Positions 13,835-26,422 of a stretch of 64,000 nt of DNA are shown in pieces. Source of the stretch: Planococcus citri (Eukaryota; Arthropoda; Insecta; Hemiptera; Pseudococcidae). Numbering within the stretch: position 1 is the first letter of the stretch; each line of letters starts with the position of its first letter. The stretch lies in NCBI RefSeq assembly GCF_950023065.1, contig NC_088678.1:37686580-37750579 (forward strand), written 5' to 3'. The notes below the pieces were generated by a model. That model worked only from the letters and a program-made list of their open reading frames with translations, did no database searches and was not told where the DNA came from. Position numbers and translations under genes: made by a program.

Positions 13835-15169
13835 CTGAAGGAAAATACAATCTAGACTAGATAGATACGAAGGATGAAAAATACATGAAAAAAAAATTAC
13901 GGGAGGGGCAGGGAGAGGAAGCTAGAAAATGTGAAATCATATTTGTACCTAAATCAACATATTACTTTCCAAATTCAATTTTACTAAAATAGAAAAAAGT
14001 TTCGATTTGTTAACTACATCATTCAGTCAATTTTCAACGCAGAATGCCAATTTTTCTTCAATTCTCCTACCACCCCTTTTCCTCAAGTTTCTTGCCTTTT
14101 TCAAGTCGCCTCAATTCGGGAAACTATTCACAAAAATGAAACCAATGATTTGATGCTTTGAACTTGGCTCCAATCAGCATCACAAAAGAACTTTCATTGA
14201 TTTCTTTTGCAATGCAGTAATCGAAGATTTCACAGTCTTGAACACGAAGAAGCTAGGGTCCTTATTTTTAAAGACAGATTAGATCATTTTTCGAGGTTTG
14301 AAAAAATCAAAAAAAATCATCAATATTTTGAATGAAGAACGCTAGACAAATATCATCATTTGAAAAAATCATCCCCCTCCTCCTAAAAAAAATCGATTCA
14401 AGAATGTTATTTCAGACTCCTCTGAAATTAAAATTTTGGACCATGAAGGTTCTGTAAACGAACCCTTGAATTGTCAAATCTTCATAACATCGTAAAATTG
14501 AATTTAAAAAAAAATAACCAAATTATACACTGATGAAATTGAGGACACTTTTCCAATCTGAAAAAATTGAATCAAGAACACGCTTTTTGGATACACTTTT
14601 CTTGGAAATCGACGATTTTGAGACTGAAATTCAATAATTTTCATAACTCCTAAATTAGTAAAGTTGACCAAAACATCAGAAAACACTGTCAATTTTCATT
14701 AAAAATTCATTTCACATATTCAATTGACCAAAAATACCACCGAATTTATCGACTTTAATTTAAAAATGTAATTATAAAAAATGAACAAGAAAACATGTTT
14801 TGATCGAACGAAATAGGCCTAATTATGTATGAAGAACAGAAGGCTTCCAATTTATTCTGAATGTGAAAAAGTCGCCTATTCTTAAGATTGTAGATAGAGG
14901 GAGGGCAAGGGGAGGAACTTTCTACAGGCTTCGATTTCTTGAAGATCTCCAAAAACCAAAGGTCTCAGATACACATAATGAAATACTTAAGTATCAATCG
15001 TAGAGACATTGAACTTCCAAAACTCATTGGAAAGGTTTTTGAATACTAGTGAAATTTTAAGAAACGTTTCCATTTTTTAAGAGAGTTTGAAAAAATGAGA
15101 AAACAAAATCTGTAAATGGAGAACTACAAAGGTTGATTGGGAAAATAAAAAAAAACACAACTTGCAAGT
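13835..15169. other. AT-rich non-coding stretch
   Basis: Homopolymer-rich sequence with words such as GAAAAA and ATTTTTC in both orientations. Small open frames are low-complexity and unrecognisable. Nothing else seen. Confidence 0.6.
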
Positions 15170-15630
15170 GAGGTAAAAAACAGGAATCTTTTGACATGAA
15201 CAAAAAACAGGACTTTTTAATGCCAATTTAGACAGAAAAAAATAATTTTTTGACATTTTTAGAGAGAAACGAAACTGTTCGAAAATTGTGACGAAAAAGT
15301 AGGACCATTTCGAAAATTTTTTCAAAAGACACGATTTTTTTGAAAAAAATGAGAACTTTTTGACAATTTTGACAAAAATTCGGCGAAACTTTTCAACAAT
15401 TTTGGCAAAAAAACATAACCTTTTTAGAAATTTTGGCAAAAAAAAACAAGTCTAATATTACGCAGTTTTGGAAAAAACAGAATTTTTCGTCAAAAATTAG
15501 GACTTATATCGACAATTTTGACAAAAAACAGAACATTTTAAACAGCTAAGGCAAAAATAAATACTTTTCGAAAATATAAAAAAAAACTGAAATTTTTTAG
15601 AAATTTGACGAAAATAAAAATCAAACAAAA
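15170..15630. repeat. Degenerate minisatellite, about 35-40-bp unit
   Basis: A diverged unit of the type GAACTTTTTGACAATTTT followed by GACAAAAA recurs roughly every 35-40 bases, with variants at 15240-15270, 15350-15380, 15390-15410, 15420-15440, 15480-15510 and 15520-15545. The periodicity produces a 120-codon minus-strand open frame (15077-15439) that translates into repeating FFxKIVKKF-like segments. I regard that frame as a by-product of the repeat and not as a gene. Unit boundaries are approximate because they were judged by eye. Confidence 0.55.
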
Positions 15631-16060
15631 TCTCTCATTTTTGTCATCAAAAAACCTTTTTGCATGGCTGAATTCAACGACCCCAACAAATAAATCTCTC
15701 CAACCTACCATAAAAAAATTCTAAACTGCAATAACTCTTATTCAAACTTCTCTTTCAGGGAAAACAATAACAAAATCAAGACCATGCCGTATAGGTGTAT
15801 TCGAACAACTCTTATTTTAAGCATAACGAAAAGCTTCGAATTTCAACCTACACGATGAAAATTTTTCCATTTTCCAAAACTAATTATAAAGTAAGCAAAA
15901 CTTTTGAAATTTTGCAACAATATTCATGCCGACACCTCAATCGAATCACGTTCGAAAAAAAAAACCTACATCCTGCCACCTCTCTCGACTCCACCTCCAA
16001 TCGATATTTGCTACCAATCGATACAATTTTTCAAATTACATCAAAGTTGTCGTTTTGAAT
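15631..16060. other. Non-coding stretch
   Basis: A/T-rich sequence following the minisatellite, with no recognisable gene or element. Confidence 0.5.
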
Positions 16061-18500
16061 ATGAGAAAAAAATACTATAGCGGGCGTACATAGATATGAA
16101 CCTGACGAAAAGAATCTGTTTATAATTCTCTTCCCACGGTGCTTATGTTTTTTGGTGGGAATTATGAAACCATCTCGTCTCGTCAGTTCGCTCTCGTTTT
16201 ACAAAGGGATTGTACTATCGTCTTAAAAACCTTCCCTTCGCATATGAAGTGAGCAACAGAGATAGAGAGAGAAAAAGGGGATAGCCCTCTAACACGAGTG
16301 AGAGAGAGCCTTAGTGTACATAAAAATAAACACGTTTGTAAATAGAAAGAATACATAAGCGTTGTAATCTGGCGAGTTTATCGAGTTGCTTTTGTTTTAA
16401 GCAGCCAGAATGAGAAAAAGACTTAATTTAAGAGTTGAATAAGTATAAGAAAGAAAAACACAAACACACACACTCGCTCAACTAACTAACCAGCAATTAG
16501 TACTATTGTTCTGGTAAATTAATGACTAATGGTTCGAAAAACAATTAAATTATCGGATCTGTTGGCGTAGGTACATATGCAAGTGATGTATTTTGGCAAT
16601 GATCTAATTTGTTGTAGCGTTAACAAATAGGTAAAGGTTATACAGGGGGAGGAAGAGAAAAGAGGGTAAAAAGCTCTCAGACGTCGATACGAAAAAAATC
16701 TCGTCTAATTAATTAGCGTATATCTTTGGTCAGACACATCGCAAGTTATTCTTAACGCTTCATTAAAAAGGACCGCAGAATTACCAGTGTGTGTGGTGTG
16801 GATAATTTCGCACAAGGTTTGCAATTTTTCAAGGTTACTTTCCGTTGCCCCTGTAAGTATGCCCATCCCGAGGAGGAAAATTTCCACCCTCGAGAAACTT
16901 TGCAGACCTACACACACACGATAACGCCCACTATTCGCTAGAGGGAGCCTGGGTACGTATATGTTTACCACGCAGCACTTGCACTAACCAAATGCTCGTC
17001 AGGCATCGTATTTCTCATTTCTCCGACACAGCAGCTACTATTATAACAGCAGCATCTCTGTAAAAAGCATCATCACACATTTGCCAAACTAAACCACCTG
17101 TTACACACAAACAGCCTCGCCATAGAAACCACCGCACCGTAGCCCGCTGCACTGCACCGAACCGAAACCTACCCCAAACTAGTCGTCCTTTTTAACTACC
17201 TAATCTCGACGTTCAACAAGTGCTCTCCGCTCTCATGTTTCTATTCTAGATTCGCGCGGTGTTATAAGGCTATGCACACAGACACATAGAGAGATAGAGA
17301 GAGAGAAAACTGAGACAAGACAGATCTTCAAAAACTAGACGAAAAAATATAACAAGGGGGCGCGATAAACGCGCAAGGGTTGAGTGCCTCTTTCGTTTTC
17401 GATACAATCGTTGGAATATTTCGAGCGAAAAATACAACTCGATCGGTACCTATATCGATTCAATTTTTACTTTTTTTTTGCGCGACTGGCGCGGCGGCTC
17501 GACGATTTTTCCAATTCCGAAATTCAAAATACACGTATAGTGAAACCGGTTCCGAGTCCGAGAACCCATCAGCGTAGAAAATTTTTTCAACGAATAAATC
17601 ATGCGTAATTGAAACGATGCCCAGTTAAAGGTTTTCATATCGTATGGTCGACTAAGAACAAAAAGAAAAAATACATACGCACATAATCTCTACCAATGAG
17701 AAATATCTCACGCGACGATGAACTAATTACTTACAATCGATTAGACACCAACGTCAAACCGAATTATCCACATTGCGGTTCAAAAACATTCTAAGCTAAA
17801 AATTTTTATACACCGAAACCGGTTTCGGGGTTTGCTATACACCTATATTAATTCGATCTATTATTCATTGACCATAATTCTTTTCTTCTCCCTCGACAAT
17901 CCTTTCTCTCTGAATTTCTCAATCAACGATTCCGATATGATAATTATTCCCATCGAAGTACCCTTGTCGCTTCATCATTTCCATCTCACCACAACTACAA
18001 TAGACTGAGTACAAAAAATCGTAATTATCGCATTTCGTAGCTTGTCACTGCCTTCATTTTCGGTGCAGATGGGTCGAGTACTCGTATTTGTATTTTCGAT
18101 GTTTTTGCACCATTCCAGTCAACCTCATCGTGTCTCTTCGTTACGCATATCGATCGCGAATACCAACGAATATTTTGTCAAGGTGACGGAATCGATTCGA
18201 AGGTGAAGTACGATATTAAAACAATTAAATTTTAAAAGTCAGTTAAAACCGTCTGGAATTTTAAGAACTGCAGTTCGGGTCAATGCATTTGTAATCTAGA
18301 ATATCTGTAGTATTTGTTTACGTTGTCCCTCGGCGTCGTCATTTCTATACGGTTGGAAAATAATAAAAGATTATGGCGAGTGGTGACATGTGAATCTAAT
18401 TAACTGTTCTTCTCGCTCTTGGTAAAATATCGTATCGCATTAGTAAAAATATCTCATTGACAGTTGGCAAAAAAATGCAAGGGGTGCATGACCAAGACGA
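16061..18500. other. CpG-containing block
   Basis: Less A/T-biased sequence with short GA and CA microsatellite stretches (16255-16275, 16460-16475, 17285-17308). A 16-base perfect palindrome CCGAAACCGGTTTCGG lies at 17813-17828. A minus-strand open frame at 16705-16971 (88 codons, containing LTGATESNLEKLQTLC) has a protein-like composition but no recognisable domain. A plus-strand donor-like CCT|GTAAGTATG sits at 16852. Untranslated exons or regulatory DNA are possible; none is demonstrated. Confidence 0.35.
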
Positions 18501-20640
18501 GAGGAGAGGAAAAGACTGTCTTTTTTTTACTAATTCTGAGCATCGGAGCTCACCAGTTTCTTCGAGATACCTAGATTTTTTTCAAGATGTTTATAACATC
18601 ACAACTTGTCATGATTTCAAAGATTAAAATGATTGATTCAAAATTCAAGGTTTAAAAACTATTTTTTTTTTTTTAGTAAAAAAATGAAATTTCAACTTGA
18701 AGAATACCCAGATCCGGATCCTAATTATGTGCACATGCAAGCAATTTGTGAACATTTTTCTGCACCAATGGGGAAAGAAGAGAATACAGGGTAGCCAAAA
18801 AAATTTCCAAATCAGCAAAGAAAAAATATTTTCAACGTTGGTTTGTCGTGGAATAATTTACAACCTCCCTTTTGGAACGCAGTGGCGCCAATTTTTTTGG
18901 TGATTATTGCCAACTTTAAAAAATTGAAAAACTTTCGTGAATTTTTTTGGCTATTTTTCTAAATTTTTTGAAATTGACAGGAATGACCAAAAAATTTGCA
19001 CCACTTCGTTTCAAAATATTTCCCCGATTTCAAGAATGATATCTTTCAACATTTTAGGTTGATTAATGCGAAATACTAAAAAAAATTTCAGAACACCAAT
19101 TTGCGCAAAATTAAGCGATTTGCACGTTTTCATTCGCTCAATAGAACCCTAAAAGTGGTCTCAGATTTTGACGGCAATTAGCATAGATCGATGGAGAATT
19201 TCAAATACATACTTTCATTTGGGACTTGACTATTTTTCCAAAACATGTTGGTTAGCAACAGGAGCGAAAAAACCACGATTTTTTCGAAAATGCCTCCTCT
19301 TTGGGGGCTCACATCTCCCTCCAGGGGCACCTTCGGAGCTAAAATATTTTCTGAGTAACTTTAAACTCAAAATGAAGTTTCCTATTGAATTTGGTCAAAA
19401 TCCGCTGACCTTTTTTTTTGTGATCACCTGTTGTAAAAATTGCATCAATTTCTAATGATTTAAAATTAAAAAATAATCAGTAATCCAACTTATTTTTTGA
19501 AAAAAAAAATTATGAACTTTCATTTGATTTTGGAACCATTTTGGATATTTTCAATTTCAAAAGGGCCCCTAAATAGCTCTCATATTTTTAATTTTCAAAA
19601 TTTTATAAATGATTCAAAATTTATGATCTAGAATTTTCCAAAATGATTTTTAAAATTTTTAAAAAAGCTAATACATAACATTTTGGTTTTATGAATTCTT
19701 AAAACAAAAAAATCAATAAGAAAATAAACTGAAACTTGAACAATTATCTTTTTTCTCGAGCTTTAAATCTCATTCTGAATCATTGAAGTCCACTAAAATT
19801 TATTGAAAATGGCAAAAGCAATAGCAATTTGGTAGAATAATTTCACCAAGATGAAATCAAAGTCCATTTAGGTCATCAAAATCAGCACGAAAAATCACTA
19901 AAACACACGTAAAAATCATATTTAATTTATTCAAAAATTGGTGAAATTCACTGAAATTTCGGCGAATTCCCTTGTAACTTCAAAACTAATTTCATTCGTG
20001 GTTTTTCCAACTTCGCTAGCAATCAATAAATCAATTTGGGCAGCTGAAATTTTGATTATGGGGGTTTCAGACCGTGCTCTTTCGAAAAATCACATTCCTT
20101 TTTAAATGAAAGATGGACACCTCGCATAGGTCCTCAGTCAGACCCAATGTTGCAGCCACATGATACAGAATTGTGCAAGGGTGTGGAAGAAGGAATCGCC
20201 GCGAGAGAATTGGATTTAAGCCACTGCAAAATAATTTTTATCAATGGATCCTCGATTGAAATCGGTTGAAAAATGAATCAATTGACGCAACAAGGAAAAA
20301 ATTTCGAGTAGCTGAATTGCAATTTGTGCTGCAATTTTTCTCTTCACAGGAGAGTTCAGCTCCTAAAAATCCTCTCGAAGCCGGATTATTCCAAAAATTT
20401 TCATAATTCTTTCTCTCAAGCTCACAATTGAACATTTCTTTCCAAATATTTCTCTTTGATGGAAAAACCATTGAATTTACAAAAATTATTACACAAGCAG
20501 TCAAATCATACAAACAAATAAATCGAACACGAAAATTTACGTCAAAAAGAAAAGAGTGTTTGAAAATGACGTAGTTGAGTGAAACGATAAGCTGCATGTA
20601 CAATGTACATGTCAATTGTCAATATTCGACTACGGTATAC
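18501..20640. other. AT-rich non-coding stretch
   Basis: Homopolymer-rich DNA. A 124-codon minus-strand frame (20241-20615) is the longest here; its composition (many F, N, C, I) and lack of any motif make it a probable chance frame. No repeat boundary was recognised. Confidence 0.5.
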
Positions 20641-22700
20641 TCATTATCTGAGGTGTTAAAGCTCGTTGACGTTATAACGAGCAATTAAAAATTTACAATA
20701 GAAACGATATGCTATACTTATATACATACACGGTTGACATACGTTCCAATGTGAACACTGAACAAGCATATAAACGTTTATACCTTATAGGACACAGGTA
20801 AAGAGGTGGATGAATTAATAATAAAAAAAAATACCTATACCTACATCGGAAAGAGAGAAAAAAAGTGCGAAGCCACACACCGGATACAAATCGAAGTAAT
20901 GTAATTATTCCACGCTAGAATCCGTTCATTTAGACACATGTTATAATACATATATAAAGGCGAAGATGAACCCATCTTCATCATCATCTAGAGACAGAGT
21001 ACGAAGGGAAGTAAAGTAAAAAGAAAAAAAAATCGTGTATTAATCTTTATAGTGTCGGCGCTCGGCGCTTTTTCCCAAACTAGTTCTCAGTCGACTTGAA
21101 GACATACACAGTGTACATGGACCCTTATTCAATTGTCGTTTACTCCAAAGGTAATCTGGTTTCTATTTTTTCACCCGAAACGGATATACACCTGTATACT
21201 TTTTTTTCCTCTATCCGGTCGTTAAATATTTCCGTTGTCCGTTTGGTGGAAAAATCTGCGGTCGCGTGCTCTCGACTTTTGTCAATTTTTTCACATTTTT
21301 TGAGCGTTTTTTTTTCAGCAATGGGGAAATTTTTCTGCAGATTTGAATTGCACTGGTTTATTCGGACGGTGCAACGGCGACAACGTAATTACAGGTTAAC
21401 CATTAAGGTAGATACCTCGAATGATCGTTTGCAATATGGTACTTTGTAAACCAGTTTATTGTAATTTGAACCGTGGAGCGGTATGTATTTTCAAATCCTG
21501 CGAACCGTTACCTACTCATTTCTTTGTATAGAGCGAAAAAAAAAAAGAGCAACGGCTATTTTACAAACCTGTAGGTATAGTACGAGGTGAATTTACTTAC
21601 ATATAACCGTTTTCAGTTAATTCAAGACGATGAATTTTTCATTTTGAATTATCAAAGTATGTATTCGCTTCATAAGCATCGTATCGTTTGAGTCTATCGA
21701 TTTCTCGAGTAGGTACACATACACATATACGTACGTATGCATTATTTGCACTTCTCTTTGCAATAAACACGACTGTATTCGTAGAATTTCATCGTCGAGG
21801 TTCTCAATTGTGCTCAGTACTGCGTTTATTTTCAATTCCACGTAGAAGGAATTTCGCTTGGTTCGATTCGATGCTGCGAAACACTCGATCGAGGAAATTT
21901 TTTTTATTTTTTCAGTCGAGTGCAGGCGTACACCTCGTCTATATAGATAAAAAACCGGCAAGCCAAGTCGCATTTTTAACTTATGACGCGTCATCATCAT
22001 TATGTTATCATCGTTGATGTAGGTATTTATATAGGTAGAAAATTCGAAACCTGTGCATACGTATATAAAACGTTGCCAGGCTTCCAATGACTTTGGTATG
22101 CGATTCACGAGTCGAGACATTCAAATGTACCATCGTGTTTTTTTTCAAGAAAACTGTAACCCATAGAACGAATTTTGGTTCAATTTTCATGTTCGACCCT
22201 CCCATGGGATGGTACCTAAGTGAAATTTGGCGGAAAATGGGTGAAAGTCGAGTGAGTCGTAACACGCAAGTTGATTTTTGGCTAAATGCGCGAGTTTTTT
22301 CCCAATCCGGTCCACTGTGCATCGTTCACCCTCGGACGATGACGCGTATCAACGATTTTGCATCTTTTAGCCCATCGTAATGTGTGAAAATCACATTCAG
22401 ATAGGCTACAATGCTATACCCAACGTGACAAATACTCATCAGGTTGACCGGCCGGCCGGCAAATGTTGACTTATTTCACGGTTTCGGTTTCGTGTTCGTC
22501 GTCTGTGATTCGCACAGATACCGGTTGTGTTCGCAAAGATGCTAATTAATCGCGAATAAAAACTGATAAATCGACGATTTTTTTCTTATTTTTTATACGC
22601 TTTCTAAGAGCTATTGTCTTCCTCCTGTTCGTGTATACGCGATGCGTTAATTCATATTCGCGGAAAATTCCTGAGCAGCGTAGAGTTACCAGGGTTACTT
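20641..22700. other. CpG-containing block
   Basis: Balanced-composition block that includes the longest non-transposon open frame of the window (entered separately) and a (CCGG)n-like palindromic string at about 22451-22461. Texture is compatible with a promoter or untranslated exon region. No TATA-anchored start site could be assigned. Confidence 0.35.
21617..22120 (-). CDS. Unrecognised 167-codon open frame (doubtful)
   Basis: ATG at 22120 opens 167 codons to a TAA at 21617; it begins MSRLVNRIPKSLEAW. It is the longest frame outside the retrotransposon. I see no signal peptide, zinc-binding pattern, catalytic motif or repeat, and the second half runs through a TACGTATGTG-type microsatellite that translates as YVYVYVY. 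A strong donor-like ATAT|GTAAGT lies about 20 bases beyond the stop (near 21600), which would fit the region being an untranslated first exon rather than coding. A 109-codon frame on the opposite strand overlaps. Chance is the likeliest explanation. Confidence 0.15.
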   Translation of the reverse strand: MSRLVNRIPKSLEAWQRFIYVCTGFEFSTYINTYINDDNIMMMTRHKLKMRLGLPVFYLYRRGVRLHSTEKIKKISSIECFAASNRTKRNSFYVELKINAVLSTIENLDDEILRIQSCLLQREVQIMHTYVYVYVYLLEKSIDSNDTMLMKRIHTLIIQNEKFIVLN

Positions 22701-24880
22701 CGTTTAATAAAGGTTTCAATTTGCTTATGCGAGGCGAAATTCATCATTCTATTTGTGGGTATACATGGTAGGCAGCTATTTGTCTATTTTGCATGTTTCA
22801 AGGGCAGTTGGAAACATACGCGGAGAAATTAAATCACTGAACAAGGAACGACTAAAAGATAGTGGATGAATGAAAACCTCAAAATTCCGAATTCCATCAC
22901 ATCAGCTATCGTACTCCAAAACTCAAAATAACAAATCGAAAATGAAAAAAAATTATGAAAATTCACCACGTTTCCAACATTTTTAGCTTTAGTTGTCAAG
23001 TCAAGTTTTTTCAATCAATTTCCTTACTTTTCAAAATCGACATTTGCCGGTTTTATTCCAACAAAATAAATGTTTGAATTGACACTCTACGATTTGAACA
23101 AAATCAAAAGAGATCAGAAGAGCAGACCCTAAAACTTCCTTAACCAAAATTTTGAATGTCAAAGTTCATTTTCCAATTTTTGGAAATTTAAAAAACTCAA
23201 AAAAATTTCTTCAGAAATTCCAAATTGCTTTGAAAGAGTTAAAAATGAACTTGAGCACCAATAACTTTGGTTGGTGGTTATTATAGACAACCTCTCGACC
23301 GTTTTAGTTGAATACCTCGAGATTTCAGGAGTTTCAGTTGAAAAGTGAATTTTTGATTAAAATGATAAAATGTGCAAATTTCCGAAAAAATGAAATCAAA
23401 TTTTCAAAAATGACAAAACTAGGAGCAGTTTTTTAACCGTTTTTGAAACATTCTGAAGGAGCCTCCAGAGCAATTGGTAATTTCAGGAGAAAATTAAAAA
23501 CTCGCTGTAGGCGCCAGAATGGTCTAAATTTTATTAATTTTCGAGGGAGAAGGAAAAGGAAGGTTGGAATGAAACATTGTGTAATTTCATCTGAAAACAT
23601 CACATGTTGAGAAAATTAAATTTCTACGATAAAAACAGTTTTGGAACTTTTAAAATTTTCATAAATTCACCAACAATAAAAAAATGAGCTCTGGGACTTG
23701 AAATTTAGGTTATGTAGCTTGGTTTTGTTCAAATTGGAGGGTGGCAGTTCAAAAGATTGGCCCAGAGAGATGAAAAGCAGATAGACTGAAAATTGCCAGT
23801 CAAGACTTTTTCGTCTTTTTGAACTCTCTGAAGTTTGGAAGTTACACAATTTATTCGACGTATGAACACAAATATTGAAAATTTTATAAGGTAGGGTCAA
23901 ATAAAACATAAGATACCAATTTTGGGCGGAAAAAGAGGTCAGTTCAATATGTACATTGAAAATGCAGAAATTGCTCAAAATTAGTTTCTTGACTTCCAAA
24001 GTTATATTCTAACGCGAATGGAAATTGATATTTCATAATTTGAAACTATATTTCGAGAATTGCTAGAAAAAATATCATTTTTTCAGAAAAATAATGTTTG
24101 CCCTAAACGAAAAAATGTTTTTCAGGACATTTTTCGTAAGATAATAAACATTATGCGAAAATGAAAATAATCTCATAAAATCGCTATACCTAACAGACAA
24201 ATGAGAAATTTTGAAAAATTGAAAATTTTTGTTGCTCAGCAAAAATTTAGCTCAAATGTTGAAAACAAGAACTCAGAATTGAATTTATTAAAATTTTTCT
24301 TTTACTTGAATGAATTTTTTTTAAATTTTTGTTGCTTAGAAAAAGTTTAGGTTCATTGATAAACAGGACCTCAGCATTGAATTTATTCTGATTTTCCTTT
24401 CGGAAATTCAGCCTAAGCAGAAAAACCTACGAGTAAATCTCTGTCAAAAAATCTGAAAAAAATGCTGAGCTGCGTCAGAATTTTCTTAGCAAAAAAATCG
24501 CAATGCTCGTTCATTTTTCTCACAATAAATATTTCCATTTTATACAGTTTTTTTTTTTTTTCATTTTCAAAAGTTGAATAATGTAATTGTTTACAAAAAT
24601 TACTAATTTTTGTTTGAAAAAAAAACTGGGTCAGAAAACGGTAAAGAAATGGAAAACAAAAAAGGACACAAGCATACCTATAAAAAACCATCAAATCTCC
24701 GCCGCGATCATAAACCATCATCAGGATAGAGCTAATCGATCACCATCGATTTCGATTAAATGCATTTGTATGAATATTTTACAAAAGTATGCTGACAAAT
24801 TGATGAAATCCGATAAGAAGATCGTACGACCTTGGCCAAAGAGACAAATTTAATTAGCAATTTCTAAGTAACCACTGTTC
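22701..24880. other. AT-rich non-coding stretch
   Basis: A/T homopolymer-rich sequence; two neighbouring segments near 24225-24260 and 24320-24350 share a similar word pattern (TTTTTGTTGCTYAG followed by AAAATTTAG or AAAGTTTAG), suggesting an old short duplication. No gene recognised. Confidence 0.5.
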
Positions 24881-26280
24881 ATCCGTCACCCTTCCCTCGT
24901 CTGCACATGCAACTGGTTTCTTAAATGAACGTAACCCGGTGCTAGAGAAAGAAATACCGACGATGAAGAGAGTAAAGTACCTCCATCCCACTCCTACTCA
25001 TACTACACGAACGAGTAAAAATCCTAAGTATACAATGGTATACTCGTACTCGTAGTATATAGAACACGTATCAGGTGTTTTTGTCAATGAAGAGACGATT
25101 ACCATCTATCGTTAATATGACTTGTACTGGTAGGGCGTGAGAAAGCGTTCACCAATACACGCGGGAAATCTATGGCCAGGGCGAAGGGAATAAGATGAGC
25201 GAGAGCGAGGACGTCAACCGGCGGCGGCGGCGGCGGCGCCGCACCACCGGAAAGAAGTTGAATCTTAACACCGTGAGAACACACCGGAAATCAATAAGAG
25301 AGCGAAGGTGAGGGTGAATACGAACCGCTAAATAAATTTTAATCGTCGATGAAATTAATACCATTAAAATATTATATAACAATACCATAAAGGTAAGAGT
25401 ATTCCGACCCGAACTCGTCGCCAGTGTCAGTAGTCAGGTATACGAAAACAACCAATAAGTAGGTACGCTTGGTCTAAATTTTTATAAGGCAGACTGTACT
25501 TAAATTGAAATCGTACATACGCACTTTGAGGAGAAAAAAATCGATTATTGGGTCAAAAATACCTGTAGGATGGTTTCCGAAAGTACTTCAAGGCGTTCTT
25601 GAGAATTTTCAATTAATTTAAATGGTTTATATGTACTTATGACGTATGCGGGTCAATGCATAGTACCTTAGGTATTTCTACAAGATGGATTAAACAGAAA
25701 ATAAAACTGAATTTTGGTTCAACGATGGTCAAGGACACATTTTTTTCTCAAGTCCAGTAATAAACTGATGGAGAAGCTATGTCACCTTTCCATAAGCCTG
25801 CTGTTTTAATGCTTGGATTTTTAAGAAATAATTCAACCAAAAACTAGAATTTAAATTTTCAGAAATCCAGATTGATTTTTCAAATGTACTCAAATTTTTG
25901 AAACTTCAAATCGCAACTGAAAATTGGGTTTATAAGGTGAGACAGAATCCAACAAAACAATTGGCTATTTTCCTTTCAATTTTTGGTTTGGTGGTACTCC
26001 TTTCTCTACCCTTCTGAAAATCAATTACCAATTTTTTAGGTAAGAAATGCGACAAAATCTCCAAATAAATGTCATTCAAGAAACTGCCTTGCAGATCAGC
26101 TCATTTTCGATGAAATATTTAGGAGATTCGGCCAAACCTACATCGATTCTTCAATATTATATGTGAATTCTTGTTTGAGACAAGCATGAGCATAATCGAT
26201 TCTCAATCAATTTTACTCAAATATGCACTTACGAATCCAAAAATCAACCCAATAATTTACGAACAATTCAATCGACTTAC
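24881..26280. other. CpG-containing, then AT-rich non-coding DNA
   Basis: From 24.88 to about 25.5 kb the block is relatively GC-rich around the CGG tract, with another plus-strand donor-like AAAG|GTAAGAG at 25391-25397. From 25.5 to 26.28 kb it becomes A/T-rich. On the minus strand this is the putative intron downstream of the exon at 26281-26422. Confidence 0.4.
25195..25311 (+). CDS. Short arginine-tract ORF on a CGG repeat (doubtful)
   Basis: ATG at 25195 starts MSESEDVN followed by eight arginines and TTGKKLNLN, ending at TGA 25309-25311 (38 codons). The arginine run is encoded by a CGG trinucleotide tract at about 25219-25238. The codons before the stop read CGAAG|GTGAGG, a usable splice donor at 25308, so this could be a first coding exon. 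On the opposite strand the tract would encode polyproline. No homologue is recognised; a GC-rich microsatellite without coding role is equally likely. Confidence 0.2.
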   Translation: MSESEDVNRRRRRRRRTTGKKLNLNTVRTHRKSIRERR

Positions 26281-26422
26281 CCAGAGAGCTATCCGGATCT
26301 GACAGATCACTGAGAGAAGGCACTTTTTGCATAGAATCGGCCGGTAGAGCAGGCTCATCCAGGACCTCTTGTTTTATCACAGTCATCGGGGAAAATGGAT
26401 ACTTTTCTATGGCTCCGAACTG
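26281..26422 (-). CDS. Internal coding exon with IKQE motif, unknown protein
   Basis: On the minus strand TTTTTTTGTTCCAG is followed by 142 bases that end CTCTCTGG|GTAAGTCG, a near-ideal donor. The frame is open in phase 0 and reads QFGAIEKYPF, then SPMTVIKQEVLDEP, then SLSDLSDPDSSLG, ending in phase 1. IKQE fits the sumoylation consensus (hydrophobic-K-x-E), and the serine/aspartate-rich end suits a disordered regulatory region of a transcription factor; that role is inference. The acceptor is of NAGNAG type (CAGCAG), so splicing may start at 26422 or 26419 and include or drop one glutamine. Its phase matches the donors at 62389 and 46163. I do not recognise the family. Confidence 0.6.

Noticed and set aside
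15077..15439. 120-codon minus-strand open frame
   Set aside because: It is produced by the degenerate minisatellite; the peptide repeats FFxKIVKKF-like units and has no domain.
25099..25388. Minus-strand polyproline frames
   Set aside because: Explained by the CGG tract read on the other strand; no conserved context or convincing splice borders.
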